DNA from: CAZMGD01 sp964565705
GTDB taxonomy: Bacteria; Actinomycetota; Acidimicrobiia; Acidimicrobiales; Ilumatobacteraceae
Length of the DNA stretch: 21,748 nucleotides
Reading direction: 5' to 3'
Assembly (NCBI GenBank): GCA_964565705.1
Contig: CAZMGD010000070.1
Span: forward strand, 1 to 21,748
Under the pieces are notes generated by a model, which worked only from the letters and a program-made list of their open reading frames with translations, searched no databases and was not told the DNA's origin. The translations under genes and the position numbers were made by a program. The stretch's first letter is position 1. The number at the start of each line of letters is the position of its first letter. Below, one piece after another: positions 16,357 to 21,748 of this stretch.

Positions 16357-17361
16357 TCAACGACGGGCTCCCATGAACATCGACTTCAGCGCGTCGTAGT
16401 GCTCGATGCAGTGTCCGGCCCCGAGCACGACGGCCTCGAGCGGCATCGGTGACATCCGCACCGGCACCTCGGTCTCGCGCTCGATGCGCTGGGCGAGGCC
16501 GCGCAGCAGACCGCCGCCACCGACCAGGTACATCCCACGCAGGAGGAAGTCCTGGGCCAGCTCGGGCGGGGCCTTCGCCAGGCAGCGCACGACGCTGGCC
16601 ACGATCGCCGAGACGACGTCGTCGATCGCGACCCGGATCTCCTCGGGGCTGAGCACGACCGTCTTGGGCAGACCGGTCATCAGGTCTCGCCCGCGCACCT
16701 CGGCGAAGCTCTCGTCCGGCGTGGTGTCGGCCGAACCGATCGCGACCTTGATCTCCTCCGCGGTGCGCTCGCCGACGGCGATGCCGTGCTCGCGGCGGAC
16801 GTAGCTCTGGATCGCGTTGTCGATGTCGAAGCTGCCGACGCGCACCGCCTCGAGCGCGACGATCCCCCCGAGGGAGATCACCGCCGTCTCGCTCGTGCCG
16901 CCCCCGATGTCGATCACCATGTTGCCGACCGGCTCGTCGATCGGCAGGTCGGCGCCGATCGCCGCGGCCATCGGCTGCTCGATCAGCTGCGCATCCGCCG
17001 CGCCGGCCCGGCGCGCTGCGTCCGTGACCGCCCGGCGTTCCACCTCGGTGATCGCGGAGGGCACGCAGATCACGACCTTTGGCCGGGTGAACCGGCTGAC
17101 ACCGACTCGTTGCAACAGCAACCGGATCATCCGCTCGGTGATCTCGAAGTCCGTGATCGCGCCCCCGCGCAACGGACGGACGGCGACGATGTAACCCGGT
17201 GTGCGGCCGATCATCTGCCACGCCTCGCGCCCCGTCGCCAGCACCTCGCCGGTCTGGCGGTTGAGGGCGATCACCGACGGCTCGTTGAGCACGATGCCGC
17301 GGCCCTTCATGTAGACGAGCGTGTTCGCGGTGCCGAGATCGATCGCGAGGTCGCGAGCCAT
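16357..17361 (-). CDS. mreB: Rod shape-determining protein MreB (actin homologue)
   Basis: A 334-aa bacterial actin. Phosphate-1 loop IDLGTANTLVY (7-17), followed by NEPSVIA. Connecting motif ITEVERRAV, phosphate-2 loop VIDIGGGTSETAVISLGGI (about 149-167), and adenosine motif LVGGGGLLRGL near 285-295. It polymerises under the membrane to guide lateral wall synthesis. Length matches the family (about 340). ATG 17361 overlaps the stop of the 63-aa membrane protein gene by 4 bp. No mreC, mreD, rodA or PBP2 gene is adjacent in this window, which is unlike the classical mre cluster. A role in a paralogous Mbl/MreB-like function cannot be excluded. Confidence 0.95.
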   Translation of the reverse strand: MARDLAIDLGTANTLVYMKGRGIVLNEPSVIALNRQTGEVLATGREAWQMIGRTPGYIVAVRPLRGGAITDFEITERMIRLLLQRVGVSRFTRPKVVICVPSAITEVERRAVTDAARRAGAADAQLIEQPMAAAIGADLPIDEPVGNMVIDIGGGTSETAVISLGGIVALEAVRVGSFDIDNAIQSYVRREHGIAVGERTAEEIKVAIGSADTTPDESFAEVRGRDLMTGLPKTVVLSPEEIRVAIDDVVSAIVASVVRCLAKAPPELAQDFLLRGMYLVGGGGLLRGLAQRIERETEVPVRMSPMPLEAVVLGAGHCIEHYDALKSMFMGARR

Positions 17362-17552
17362 CAGCGTTCACCCTTCTTCACGCGGTCGATCACCTGGCGG
17401 CGCGCCTCGGGCGAGAGCGCATCCAGGTGACGCTGGAAGCTGGCCACGCCGTCTTCACGGCGCGGGTGGCGCGTCCTTTGCACCCCGACGTAGAGCAGCG
17501 CGCCGAGCACGCCGGCGACGAGCACCGCCAACACGATCACGAGAGGGGTCAC
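17361..17552 (-). CDS. Small single-pass membrane protein, 63 aa
   Basis: One hydrophobic helix (about 4-24, PLVIVLAVLVAGVLGALLYVG) is followed by a basic cytoplasmic tail (QRTRHPRREDG) and an amphipathic stretch, FQRHLDALSPEARRQVIDRVKK. Type I topology with the tail inside is expected. It overlaps moaE by 4 bp (GTGA) and mreB by 4 bp (ATGA), which makes it convincing as a real gene despite its size. No family name comes to mind. Its position directly before mreB suggests a membrane adaptor for MreB filaments as one possibility. Start GTG 17552 has GAGG close upstream. Confidence 0.75.
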   Translation of the reverse strand: MTPLVIVLAVLVAGVLGALLYVGVQRTRHPRREDGVASFQRHLDALSPEARRQVIDRVKKGER

Positions 17553-18031
17553 GCGCCTCGGCCTACCTGCTCGCCGATGGACCGGACGTCCTGCGCGTCT
17601 GAGCCCCAGCCCGAACCGTCACGCCACGACTCGTGCTTCCAGATCGGCACCGTCGCTTTCAACGTGTCGATGCCGTACCGGCAGGCCTCGAACGCCTCAC
17701 CGCGATGTGGCGCAGACACGGCGACGATGACCGCGACCTCCCGCAACGCGAGGCGGCCCACCCGGTGCAGCATCGCCACCCGGCCGACGTCGGGCCAGCG
17801 GCGGCGGATGTCGCCGGCCAGTTCGCCCATGCGGGCCTCGGCGGGCTCGGCGTAGGCTTCGTACACCAGGTGATCGACGCCATCACGGCCCTCGGCGTGG
17901 TCGCGTACGGTCCCGGAGAACACCGCGATCCCGCCGCAGCTCGGCACGGCCGCCCAGTCGTGCACGGGCCCGACGTCCAGCGGGTCGCTCGACAGGGCGA
18001 TCCAGTCGTCTCCGGTGATCGGGGCGTGCAC
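17549..18031 (-). CDS. moaE: Molybdopterin synthase catalytic (large) subunit MoaE
   Basis: With MoaD, MoaE converts precursor Z (cPMP) to molybdopterin by adding two sulfurs. With start GTG 18031 it is 160 aa, close to E. coli MoaE (150). Family stretches are GGIAVFSGTVRDH (33-45), LVYEAY (55-60), HRVGRL (89-94), VSAPHRGEAFEACRYGIDTLK (105-125) and PIWKHE (129-134). The active-site lysines equivalent to E. coli K119 and K126 are K125 and K132. The frame continues upstream to 18148, but that segment is low-complexity Arg-rich and overlaps the divergent gene. TACGAT exactly 6 nt before GTG 18031 supports a leaderless start here. It heads an operon with the 63-aa membrane protein, mreB and RNB. 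No other Mo-cofactor gene is in view. Confidence 0.93.
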   Translation of the reverse strand: MHAPITGDDWIALSSDPLDVGPVHDWAAVPSCGGIAVFSGTVRDHAEGRDGVDHLVYEAYAEPAEARMGELAGDIRRRWPDVGRVAMLHRVGRLALREVAVIVAVSAPHRGEAFEACRYGIDTLKATVPIWKHESWRDGSGWGSDAQDVRSIGEQVGRGA

Positions 18032-18037
18032 GGCGGC

Positions 18038-18043
18038 ATCGTA
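18038..18043 (-). promoter_or_regulatory. -10 hexamer TACGAT, leaderless start of moaE operon
   Basis: On the minus strand, TACGAT-GCCGCC-GTG gives a 6-nt spacer identical in sequence to that of the 10648 gene. It selects GTG 18031 as the moaE start. Confidence 0.55.
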
Positions 18044-18061
18044 GCGGTGCACGGCCGCGAC

Positions 18062-18075
18062 GCCCGCCTGCGGGC
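18062..18075. promoter_or_regulatory. Dyad in moaE / membrane-protein divergent spacer
   Basis: GCCCGC-CT-GCGGGC is a perfect 6-bp-arm dyad near the middle of the 68-bp spacer between two divergent, apparently leaderless genes. It could bind a regulator of both. In DNA this GC-rich, a short dyad may also be chance. Confidence 0.3.
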
Positions 18076-18084
18076 TGCCCTCAC

Positions 18085-18090
18085 TACGCT
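18085..18090 (+). promoter_or_regulatory. -10 hexamer TACGCT before 18100 gene
   Basis: TACGCT ends 9 nt before GTG 18100 and no Shine-Dalgarno site intervenes, so the transcript would start at or very near the start codon. Confidence 0.45.
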
Positions 18091-18099
18091 CTCTGCCTC

Positions 18100-19233
18100 G
18101 TGGAGTCGAACGACAGGGACGACGGCGCTGCCGGCGATCCCGACGCACACCACAACCGAGACTTCGAGCCGCTGCCCCCCGCGCCCCTGCCTGCGCACGA
18201 GCGGGCCTGGCGCCACCCCAGCGAGCTGGGGGCCAACACCGTCGAGGTGCTGCCCCGGCCGCAACCGGCGATCAGCCGCCGGGCGACGGTGGCGACCGTC
18301 GCTGCGGGCGTGCTGCTCGTGGTCGGCGCCGTGCGCCTGATGGCTCCATCGTCGTCGTCGAGCAGCACCGCCGACGGCGTGACCGTGCTGACCGTGGGCG
18401 CCACGGCGCTGTCCACGACGGTGTCGGAGCAGGCCACGGCACAGCCCACCGACGCGCCGCGGGCGTCGATCACGGCCAGCGCGACGTTCCTCGCGACGAC
18501 CACGCTCGTGGTGCACGTCACGGCGGCGACACCCGTCCCCGTCGAGCTCGACGACCTCACCGTCGGCGACGATCCGACCATCTACGCCGTCGTGCTCGCT
18601 GACGGCAGGTTCCTCGCCACGACCGCCTCCGCCGTCGACGGCCTCGACGCGGTGGACGTGCACCTGCCGACCGGCGACACCGTGACGGCGACGATCGTCC
18701 GCGCCGATGGGCCCATCGTCCTGCTCGACCTGAGCGGGGCGAGCACGCCGCCGGCTCCGCACGGCGACACCCCCGATGCCGGCGAGGTCGTCATGGTCGG
18801 CACACCCGCTGGTGAGGCGCGAGCGATGGTGGGCGATCCCAACGACGACGGCTTCCCGCAGCTGGTCAGCGACCTGCCGTTGCACGACAGCGGGCCCGTG
18901 TACGACGGGGACGGGACCCTCGTCGGGATCTGCACCCACGGCACGGACGAGCTGAACTGGCTGGTGCCCGTTGCCATGCTCGACCAGATGGCCGCCGACC
19001 ACGACGTGGACGAGCCGGTCACGGAGGCCTCGACCGACGCGCCCACGACGTCGAGCCCCACCACGGAGGTGACGACGTCCACGTCCTCGACCACCGTCAC
19101 CACCACGACGCTCGTCATGACGACCACACCGACGACGTCGACGCCCAAGTCGTCGCCCACGACCTCGACCCCGAAGCCGCCGCCCACGACCACCGTCGCG
19201 GTCTCGGCCACGCCGACGACGACCGCCGACTGA
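18100..19233 (+). CDS. Membrane-anchored trypsin-like protein with degraded catalytic triad, Thr-rich tail
   Basis: A 377-aa single-pass protein. The cytoplasmic N-terminus carries LPAHERAWRHPSELG (30-44), a motif I associate with actinobacterial membrane-anchored trypsin-like proteases. A helix at about 63-81 is followed by a Ser run. The outer domain (about 130-300) follows a trypsin-like plan. The strand before the usual NAHVV reads LATTASAV, with Ser177 where His is expected. The usual DLALL segment reads DGPIVLL, lacking Asp. The GNSGGP nucleophile motif appears as HDSGP with Ser264 kept. The tail (about 304-377) is almost all Thr, Ser and Pro, typical of wall-spanning, often O-glycosylated segments. 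It is probably a pseudo-protease or binding module. The alignment is by eye. A 19-bp palindrome follows 8 nt past the stop. Confidence 0.72.
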   Translation: MESNDRDDGAAGDPDAHHNRDFEPLPPAPLPAHERAWRHPSELGANTVEVLPRPQPAISRRATVATVAAGVLLVVGAVRLMAPSSSSSSTADGVTVLTVGATALSTTVSEQATAQPTDAPRASITASATFLATTTLVVHVTAATPVPVELDDLTVGDDPTIYAVVLADGRFLATTASAVDGLDAVDVHLPTGDTVTATIVRADGPIVLLDLSGASTPPAPHGDTPDAGEVVMVGTPAGEARAMVGDPNDDGFPQLVSDLPLHDSGPVYDGDGTLVGICTHGTDELNWLVPVAMLDQMAADHDVDEPVTEASTDAPTTSSPTTEVTTSTSSTTVTTTTLVMTTTPTTSTPKSSPTTSTPKPPPTTTVAVSATPTTTAD

Positions 19234-19241
19234 CCCGTTCT

Positions 19242-19282
19242 TGCGGTCGAATCGGGCCCGGGACGGGCCCGATTCGACCGCA
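19242..19282. terminator. Perfect 19-bp palindrome between convergent genes
   Basis: Arms 19242-19260 and 19264-19282 are exact reverse complements around a GGA loop. The core is GGTCGAATCGGGCCCG. It starts 8 nt after the plus-strand stop and ends 33 nt before the minus-strand stop. No T-tract is seen. It matches the other palindromes in design but not in sequence. Confidence 0.8.
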
Positions 19283-19315
19283 GGTTCGGCTCGGGGGGCC
19301 AACCTGGGCCGCCGG

Positions 19316-20305
19316 TCAGGGGGTGCGGCGGCGGCGGGCGCGGCGCACGAGCAGGGCGACCGTCGCCAGCAGGGAGGTGCCCAGCACACCGGCGGCACCG
19401 AGCGACAGCTCCTGCTTGCGCTTCGGGGTCAGCATCGTCCACCAGCGGGCCTCGGTGCCTTCGACGAAGGCCTGCTCGTTGGTGACCGTCGGTGTCCAGC
19501 CCGTCGCTCGGAGACGGTCGTTGGCGACGACCCACGGCGAGGCGGTGTACGACCGCAGGCCGGGCGGGATCGGGCCCCGCTGGAAGCGCCACCGCAGTCG
19601 GGCGATCACCTCGGCGACGGGGTCGGGGAGGCGGAAGCGACTCGCCTTGCCCGACAAGGCCCGCACCCGGGCACCGGGCACCCAGCCGTCGGGAGCGACG
19701 TTGTACACGCCGTCCAGGCGGGCGGTCACGGCGACGACGATGGCGTGGGCGAGGTCGTCGAGGTGCAGGAACTGGGCAGGCACGTCGTCGTCGCCCAGCC
19801 GGGCGGCGGGCCCGGCGGCGAGCGCTCGGGCGAGGGTCGTCGTGCCGTCGGCCGCCATCGCCGGCACGGGTCGCAGCACGGCGACGGATCGGCCGGGCGC
19901 GGCGGTGCGCCAATCGTCGACGAGCTGCTCGACCAGTGCGAGCTGGCGGGCGAAGGCGAGTCCGTTGTCGGGTCGCAACGCCTGATCCTCGGTGAGCGGC
20001 ACCGGGTTGTTCGGCCACGCCCCGTACACGAGCGCCGACGACAGCAGCACGATCGCCGTCGCGCCGGTGCGCTGGGCGGCAGCGAGGAGTTCGCCGGCGC
20101 CGAACGCCGCGCTGCGCCGGCGGCGGGCGAGCGCGTCGTGATCGCCGGCGGAGAGGTGCACGAGCACCTCGACGTGGTCGTGGAGCTCGGCGAGCTCGTC
20201 GGGTCCGACGAGCTGCACGTCGTCGAAGCCGTCGCGAGCCAGCTCCTCGATCACCCGTCGCGGCAGCGCCCAGGAGCTGCCCACCACGACGATGCGTCCC
20301 TCCAT
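19316..20305 (-). CDS. NAD-dependent epimerase/SDR-like membrane protein lacking active-site motifs
   Basis: A 329-aa extended/atypical SDR fold protein. The first strand and loop, RIVVVGSSWALPRRVIEEL (4-22), replaces the usual GxxGxxG dinucleotide-binding loop. The fold continues through VLVHLSAGDH (48-56), VLLSSALVYGAW (87-98) and FLHLDDLAHAI (179-189, the usual hVxD strand), then YNVAPDG. The YxxxK catalytic pair expected near 118-122 reads FARQL, so both Tyr and Lys are missing. A C-terminal helix (about 302-320) followed by RRARRRR anchors it to the membrane. ATG 20305 has TAGCCT 7 nt upstream, so it is probably leaderless. It is divergent from the DUF2342-type gene. From memory, similar SDR, DUF2342 and moaE genes cluster in Streptomyces. 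Confidence 0.82.
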   Translation of the reverse strand: MEGRIVVVGSSWALPRRVIEELARDGFDDVQLVGPDELAELHDHVEVLVHLSAGDHDALARRRRSAAFGAGELLAAAQRTGATAIVLLSSALVYGAWPNNPVPLTEDQALRPDNGLAFARQLALVEQLVDDWRTAAPGRSVAVLRPVPAMAADGTTTLARALAAGPAARLGDDDVPAQFLHLDDLAHAIVVAVTARLDGVYNVAPDGWVPGARVRALSGKASRFRLPDPVAEVIARLRWRFQRGPIPPGLRSYTASPWVVANDRLRATGWTPTVTNEQAFVEGTEARWWTMLTPKRKQELSLGAAGVLGTSLLATVALLVRRARRRRTP

Positions 20306-20312
20306 CCGGCGG

Positions 20313-20318
20313 AGGCTA
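20313..20318 (-). promoter_or_regulatory. -10 hexamer TAGCCT of SDR-like gene
   Basis: On the minus strand, TAGCCT lies 7 nt before ATG 20305 with no ribosome-binding site between, which fits a leaderless mRNA. Confidence 0.5.
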
Positions 20319-20371
20319 CCCGCGGTCGCCGGAAGCGGCGGGGCGCCGGAAGCTCCCCGGGCGCCCGCCCG

Positions 20372-20377
20372 TAGACT
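20372..20377 (+). promoter_or_regulatory. -10 hexamer TAGACT of DUF2342-like gene
   Basis: TAGACT lies 6 nt before GTG 20384, again leaving no leader. Together with the divergent hexamer at 20313-20318, it places two promoters in a 78-bp spacer. Confidence 0.5.
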
Positions 20378-20383
20378 CGGGCC

Positions 20384-21559
20384 GTGGCCGACGACGATGC
20401 CAACCCCTTCGCCAACCTCCCGATGTTCGGCGACCTGGCAAAGGCGCTGAGTGGCCAGGGTCCGCTGAACTGGGACGCCGCCCGGCAGTTCGCTGCGCTC
20501 GCAGCCACCGGCGGGGAAGCCGAGCGCAACCCCGATCCACAGGTTCGCATCGCCCTGTCCGCGCTGACCGGCATCGCCGACATGCACATCCGCGAGGTCA
20601 CCGGCCTCGATCCCCACCCGCAGCGCCTCGAGGTCGTGACCGTCACCCCGGGGGCGTGGGCGCAGCGCACGCTGACCGACTACCAACCGCTGTTCAGCGA
20701 GCTGGCGGCATCGCTGAACCAGCGGCCCCCCACCACCGACGAGGGCTTCGTCGATCCGTCGATGGCGATGATCGCCGGCCTCAGCCAGATGATGGCACCA
20801 GCGATGCTCGGCATGGCGGTGGGCTCGATGGTCGGCCACCTCGCCAAGCGGGCGTTCGGCCAGCACGACCTGCCGATCCCCCGCCCGGCTGCGGGAGAGC
20901 TGGTGCTGGTCCCGGACACGATCGACGCGTTCGCCAAGGAGTGGGAGCTGCCTCGCGACGACCTGCGGTTGTGGGTCCTGACCCAGGAGCTCGCGGCGAG
21001 CGCCCTCTTCTCGGTGCCGCACCTCCGTGAGGCCGTGCTGTCGAGCGTGCGCCAGCACGTCGGCGGCTTCCGCCCCGATCCGAACGCGCTGATGGAGAAG
21101 CTGTCGTCGATGGACGACGCTGCCGACGACACCGATCCGATGGCCGCGCTGCAGCGGGCGTTCGGCGATCCCGAGGTGCTGCTCGGTGCGGTCCGCTCAC
21201 CGGAGCAGATGGCGCTCCAACCGAGCCTCGACGCGCTGCTCGCGCTGGTGATCGGCTACGTCGACCACGTCGTCGACGCCGTCGGGACGCGCCTGCTCGG
21301 GGCACCCGGTCGGATCTCCGAAGCGGTCCGTCGGCGCCGGATCGAAGCCTCCCCCGACGACGCGTTCGTCGAGCAGCTGCTCGGCCTGCGCCTCGACCGC
21401 CACCAGGTCGAGCGGGGCCGCGCGTTCGTCGCCGGCGTCGTCGAGCGCGCCGGCGCCGACGGGCTGGCGCAGCTGTACGCCAGCGCCGACCACCTCCCGA
21501 CGCCCGCCGAGCTCGACGCCCCCGGCCTCTGGCTCGCCCGCATCGGCCACGACTCGTAG
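20384..21559 (+). CDS. DUF2342 / zinc-dependent metalloprotease-family protein, apparent zinc ligands lost
   Basis: A 391-aa, largely helical soluble protein of the actinobacterial DUF2342 (putative zincin) type. The N-terminus (NPFANLPMFGDLAKALSGQGPLNWDAARQFA) and the Met/Gly-rich helix at 126-151 are characteristic. In this family I expect a WV-x-x-HExxH-x-x-x-F helix followed by VPWLR. Here the helix reads LWVLTQELAASALFSVPHLR (about 196-215), with QELAA in place of HExxH. The later EGH-type stretch reads VIGYVDHVVDAV (289-300). Both presumed zinc sites are therefore absent. GTG 20384 has TAGACT 6 nt upstream. A 23-bp perfect palindrome begins 11 nt after the stop. Family placement is fairly secure; the claim about ligands rests on remembered family motifs. 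Confidence 0.8.
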   Translation: MADDDANPFANLPMFGDLAKALSGQGPLNWDAARQFAALAATGGEAERNPDPQVRIALSALTGIADMHIREVTGLDPHPQRLEVVTVTPGAWAQRTLTDYQPLFSELAASLNQRPPTTDEGFVDPSMAMIAGLSQMMAPAMLGMAVGSMVGHLAKRAFGQHDLPIPRPAAGELVLVPDTIDAFAKEWELPRDDLRLWVLTQELAASALFSVPHLREAVLSSVRQHVGGFRPDPNALMEKLSSMDDAADDTDPMAALQRAFGDPEVLLGAVRSPEQMALQPSLDALLALVIGYVDHVVDAVGTRLLGAPGRISEAVRRRRIEASPDDAFVEQLLGLRLDRHQVERGRAFVAGVVERAGADGLAQLYASADHLPTPAELDAPGLWLARIGHDS

Positions 21560-21570
21560 CCAACCCCCGG

Positions 21571-21620
21571 GTTCTCGGGAGCAAATCGGGTGCTCTGGCA
21601 CCCGATTTGCTCCCGAGAAC
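21571..21620. terminator. Perfect 23-bp palindrome between convergent genes
   Basis: Arms 21571-21593 and 21598-21620 are exact reverse complements around TCTG. The outer GTTCTCGG is shared with the 3834 copy, while the interior (GAGCAAATCGGGTGC) differs. It starts 11 nt after one stop and ends 4 nt before the other gene's stop. Confidence 0.85.
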
Positions 21621-21624
21621 GAAG

Positions 21625-21748
21625 TCAGTCGTCGGGGTCGTCGGGGGGGGTGGGCGGGGGGAGGGGGTCGCCGGGGCGCTGGACACCGCCGCTCGGGGTG
21701 CCCCGACGCTCGGCGATCTTGCGCTGCACACCGCGGCGCGCTCTCGAC
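21625..21748 (-). CDS. C-terminal end of an unidentified protein (partial)
   Basis: The minus-strand frame is open from the window edge to TGA at 21627-21625, giving 40 residues. The tail starts basic (SRARRGVQRKIAERRG) and ends in an acidic, Pro-rich stretch (PLPPPTPPDDPDD). The stop lies 4 nt from a palindrome, in the same arrangement as other gene ends here, which supports it being real. Too little is present to name it. Confidence 0.5.
   Translation of the reverse strand, partial: SRARRGVQRKIAERRGTPSGGVQRPGDPLPPPTPPDDPDD

Noticed and set aside
18032..18148. N-terminal extension of moaE
   Set aside because: It is Arg-rich low complexity, overlaps the divergent gene start, and is longer than the MoaE family norm. 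TACGAT 6 nt before GTG 18031 argues for the shorter form.
17659..19398. Long minus-strand frame across moaE and the 18100 gene
   Set aside because: It is Gly/Arg low complexity, antisense to the Thr-rich protein, with no family signal. It runs through moaE in the wrong frame.
20306..21058. N-terminal extension of the SDR-like gene
   Set aside because: It would run antisense through the DUF2342-type gene. The Rossmann-like strand starts at ATG 20305 with a -10 hexamer just upstream.
3834..21620. Palindromes considered as insertion sequences, MITEs or a CRISPR array
   Set aside because: There is no internal sequence beyond a 2-4 nt loop, no visible target duplication, no transposase and no regular spacing with spacers.

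Overview
The window is gene-dense, very GC-rich bacterial DNA. GTG starts, 4-bp start/stop overlaps, actinobacterial-style repeat modules and MoaE/SDR/DUF2342-type genes point to an actinobacterium. A member of class Acidimicrobiia (an Ilumatobacter-like organism) is my best guess, but no rRNA or other marker here settles it. I see no rRNA, tRNA, CRISPR array, integrase or transposase. It reads as ordinary chromosome with several unusual local features.

Layout. (1) 1-3792: the 3' part of release factor 3 (prfC) converges, with a 3-bp gap, on a minus-strand pair made of an ABC-F ATPase and a phytanoyl-CoA dioxygenase-like protein. (2) 3834-7422: a methyltransferase (minus) is divergent from a coupled GT-C membrane glycosyltransferase and a GT2 polyprenyl-phosphate-sugar-synthase-like protein. 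(3) 7423-9922: an alpha/beta hydrolase (minus) is divergent from a tightly overlapping VOC-ArsR-AHSA1 operon, whose promoter overlaps a palindrome that probably binds the ArsR protein. (4) 9923-12607: a SCO6745-like protein and a secreted choice-of-anchor-L protein with three tandem C-terminal modules. (5) 12763-14954: acyl-CoA thioesterase II coupled to a lipoprotein of the PQQ sugar dehydrogenase family. (6) 14958-18031: a minus-strand operon moaE, 63-aa membrane protein, mreB, short RNB ribonuclease. (7) 18100-21559: a trypsin-like membrane protein, an SDR-like membrane protein and a DUF2342-type protein, each apparently missing its catalytic residues. The C-terminal end of one more minus-strand gene closes the window.

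Two themes run across the window. First, many starts carry a -10-like hexamer 6-10 nt directly upstream and no Shine-Dalgarno sequence, so leaderless transcription looks common. The two clear Shine-Dalgarno sites are at the secreted anchor-L protein and at the methyltransferase. Second, four long perfect palindromes (19-23 bp arms, 2-4 nt loops) sit immediately after stop codons. Two of them are near-identical copies 6 kb apart. They look like a family of bidirectional terminators or a REP-like element. The other two convergent gene pairs that abut directly have only 3 bp between stops and no hairpin.
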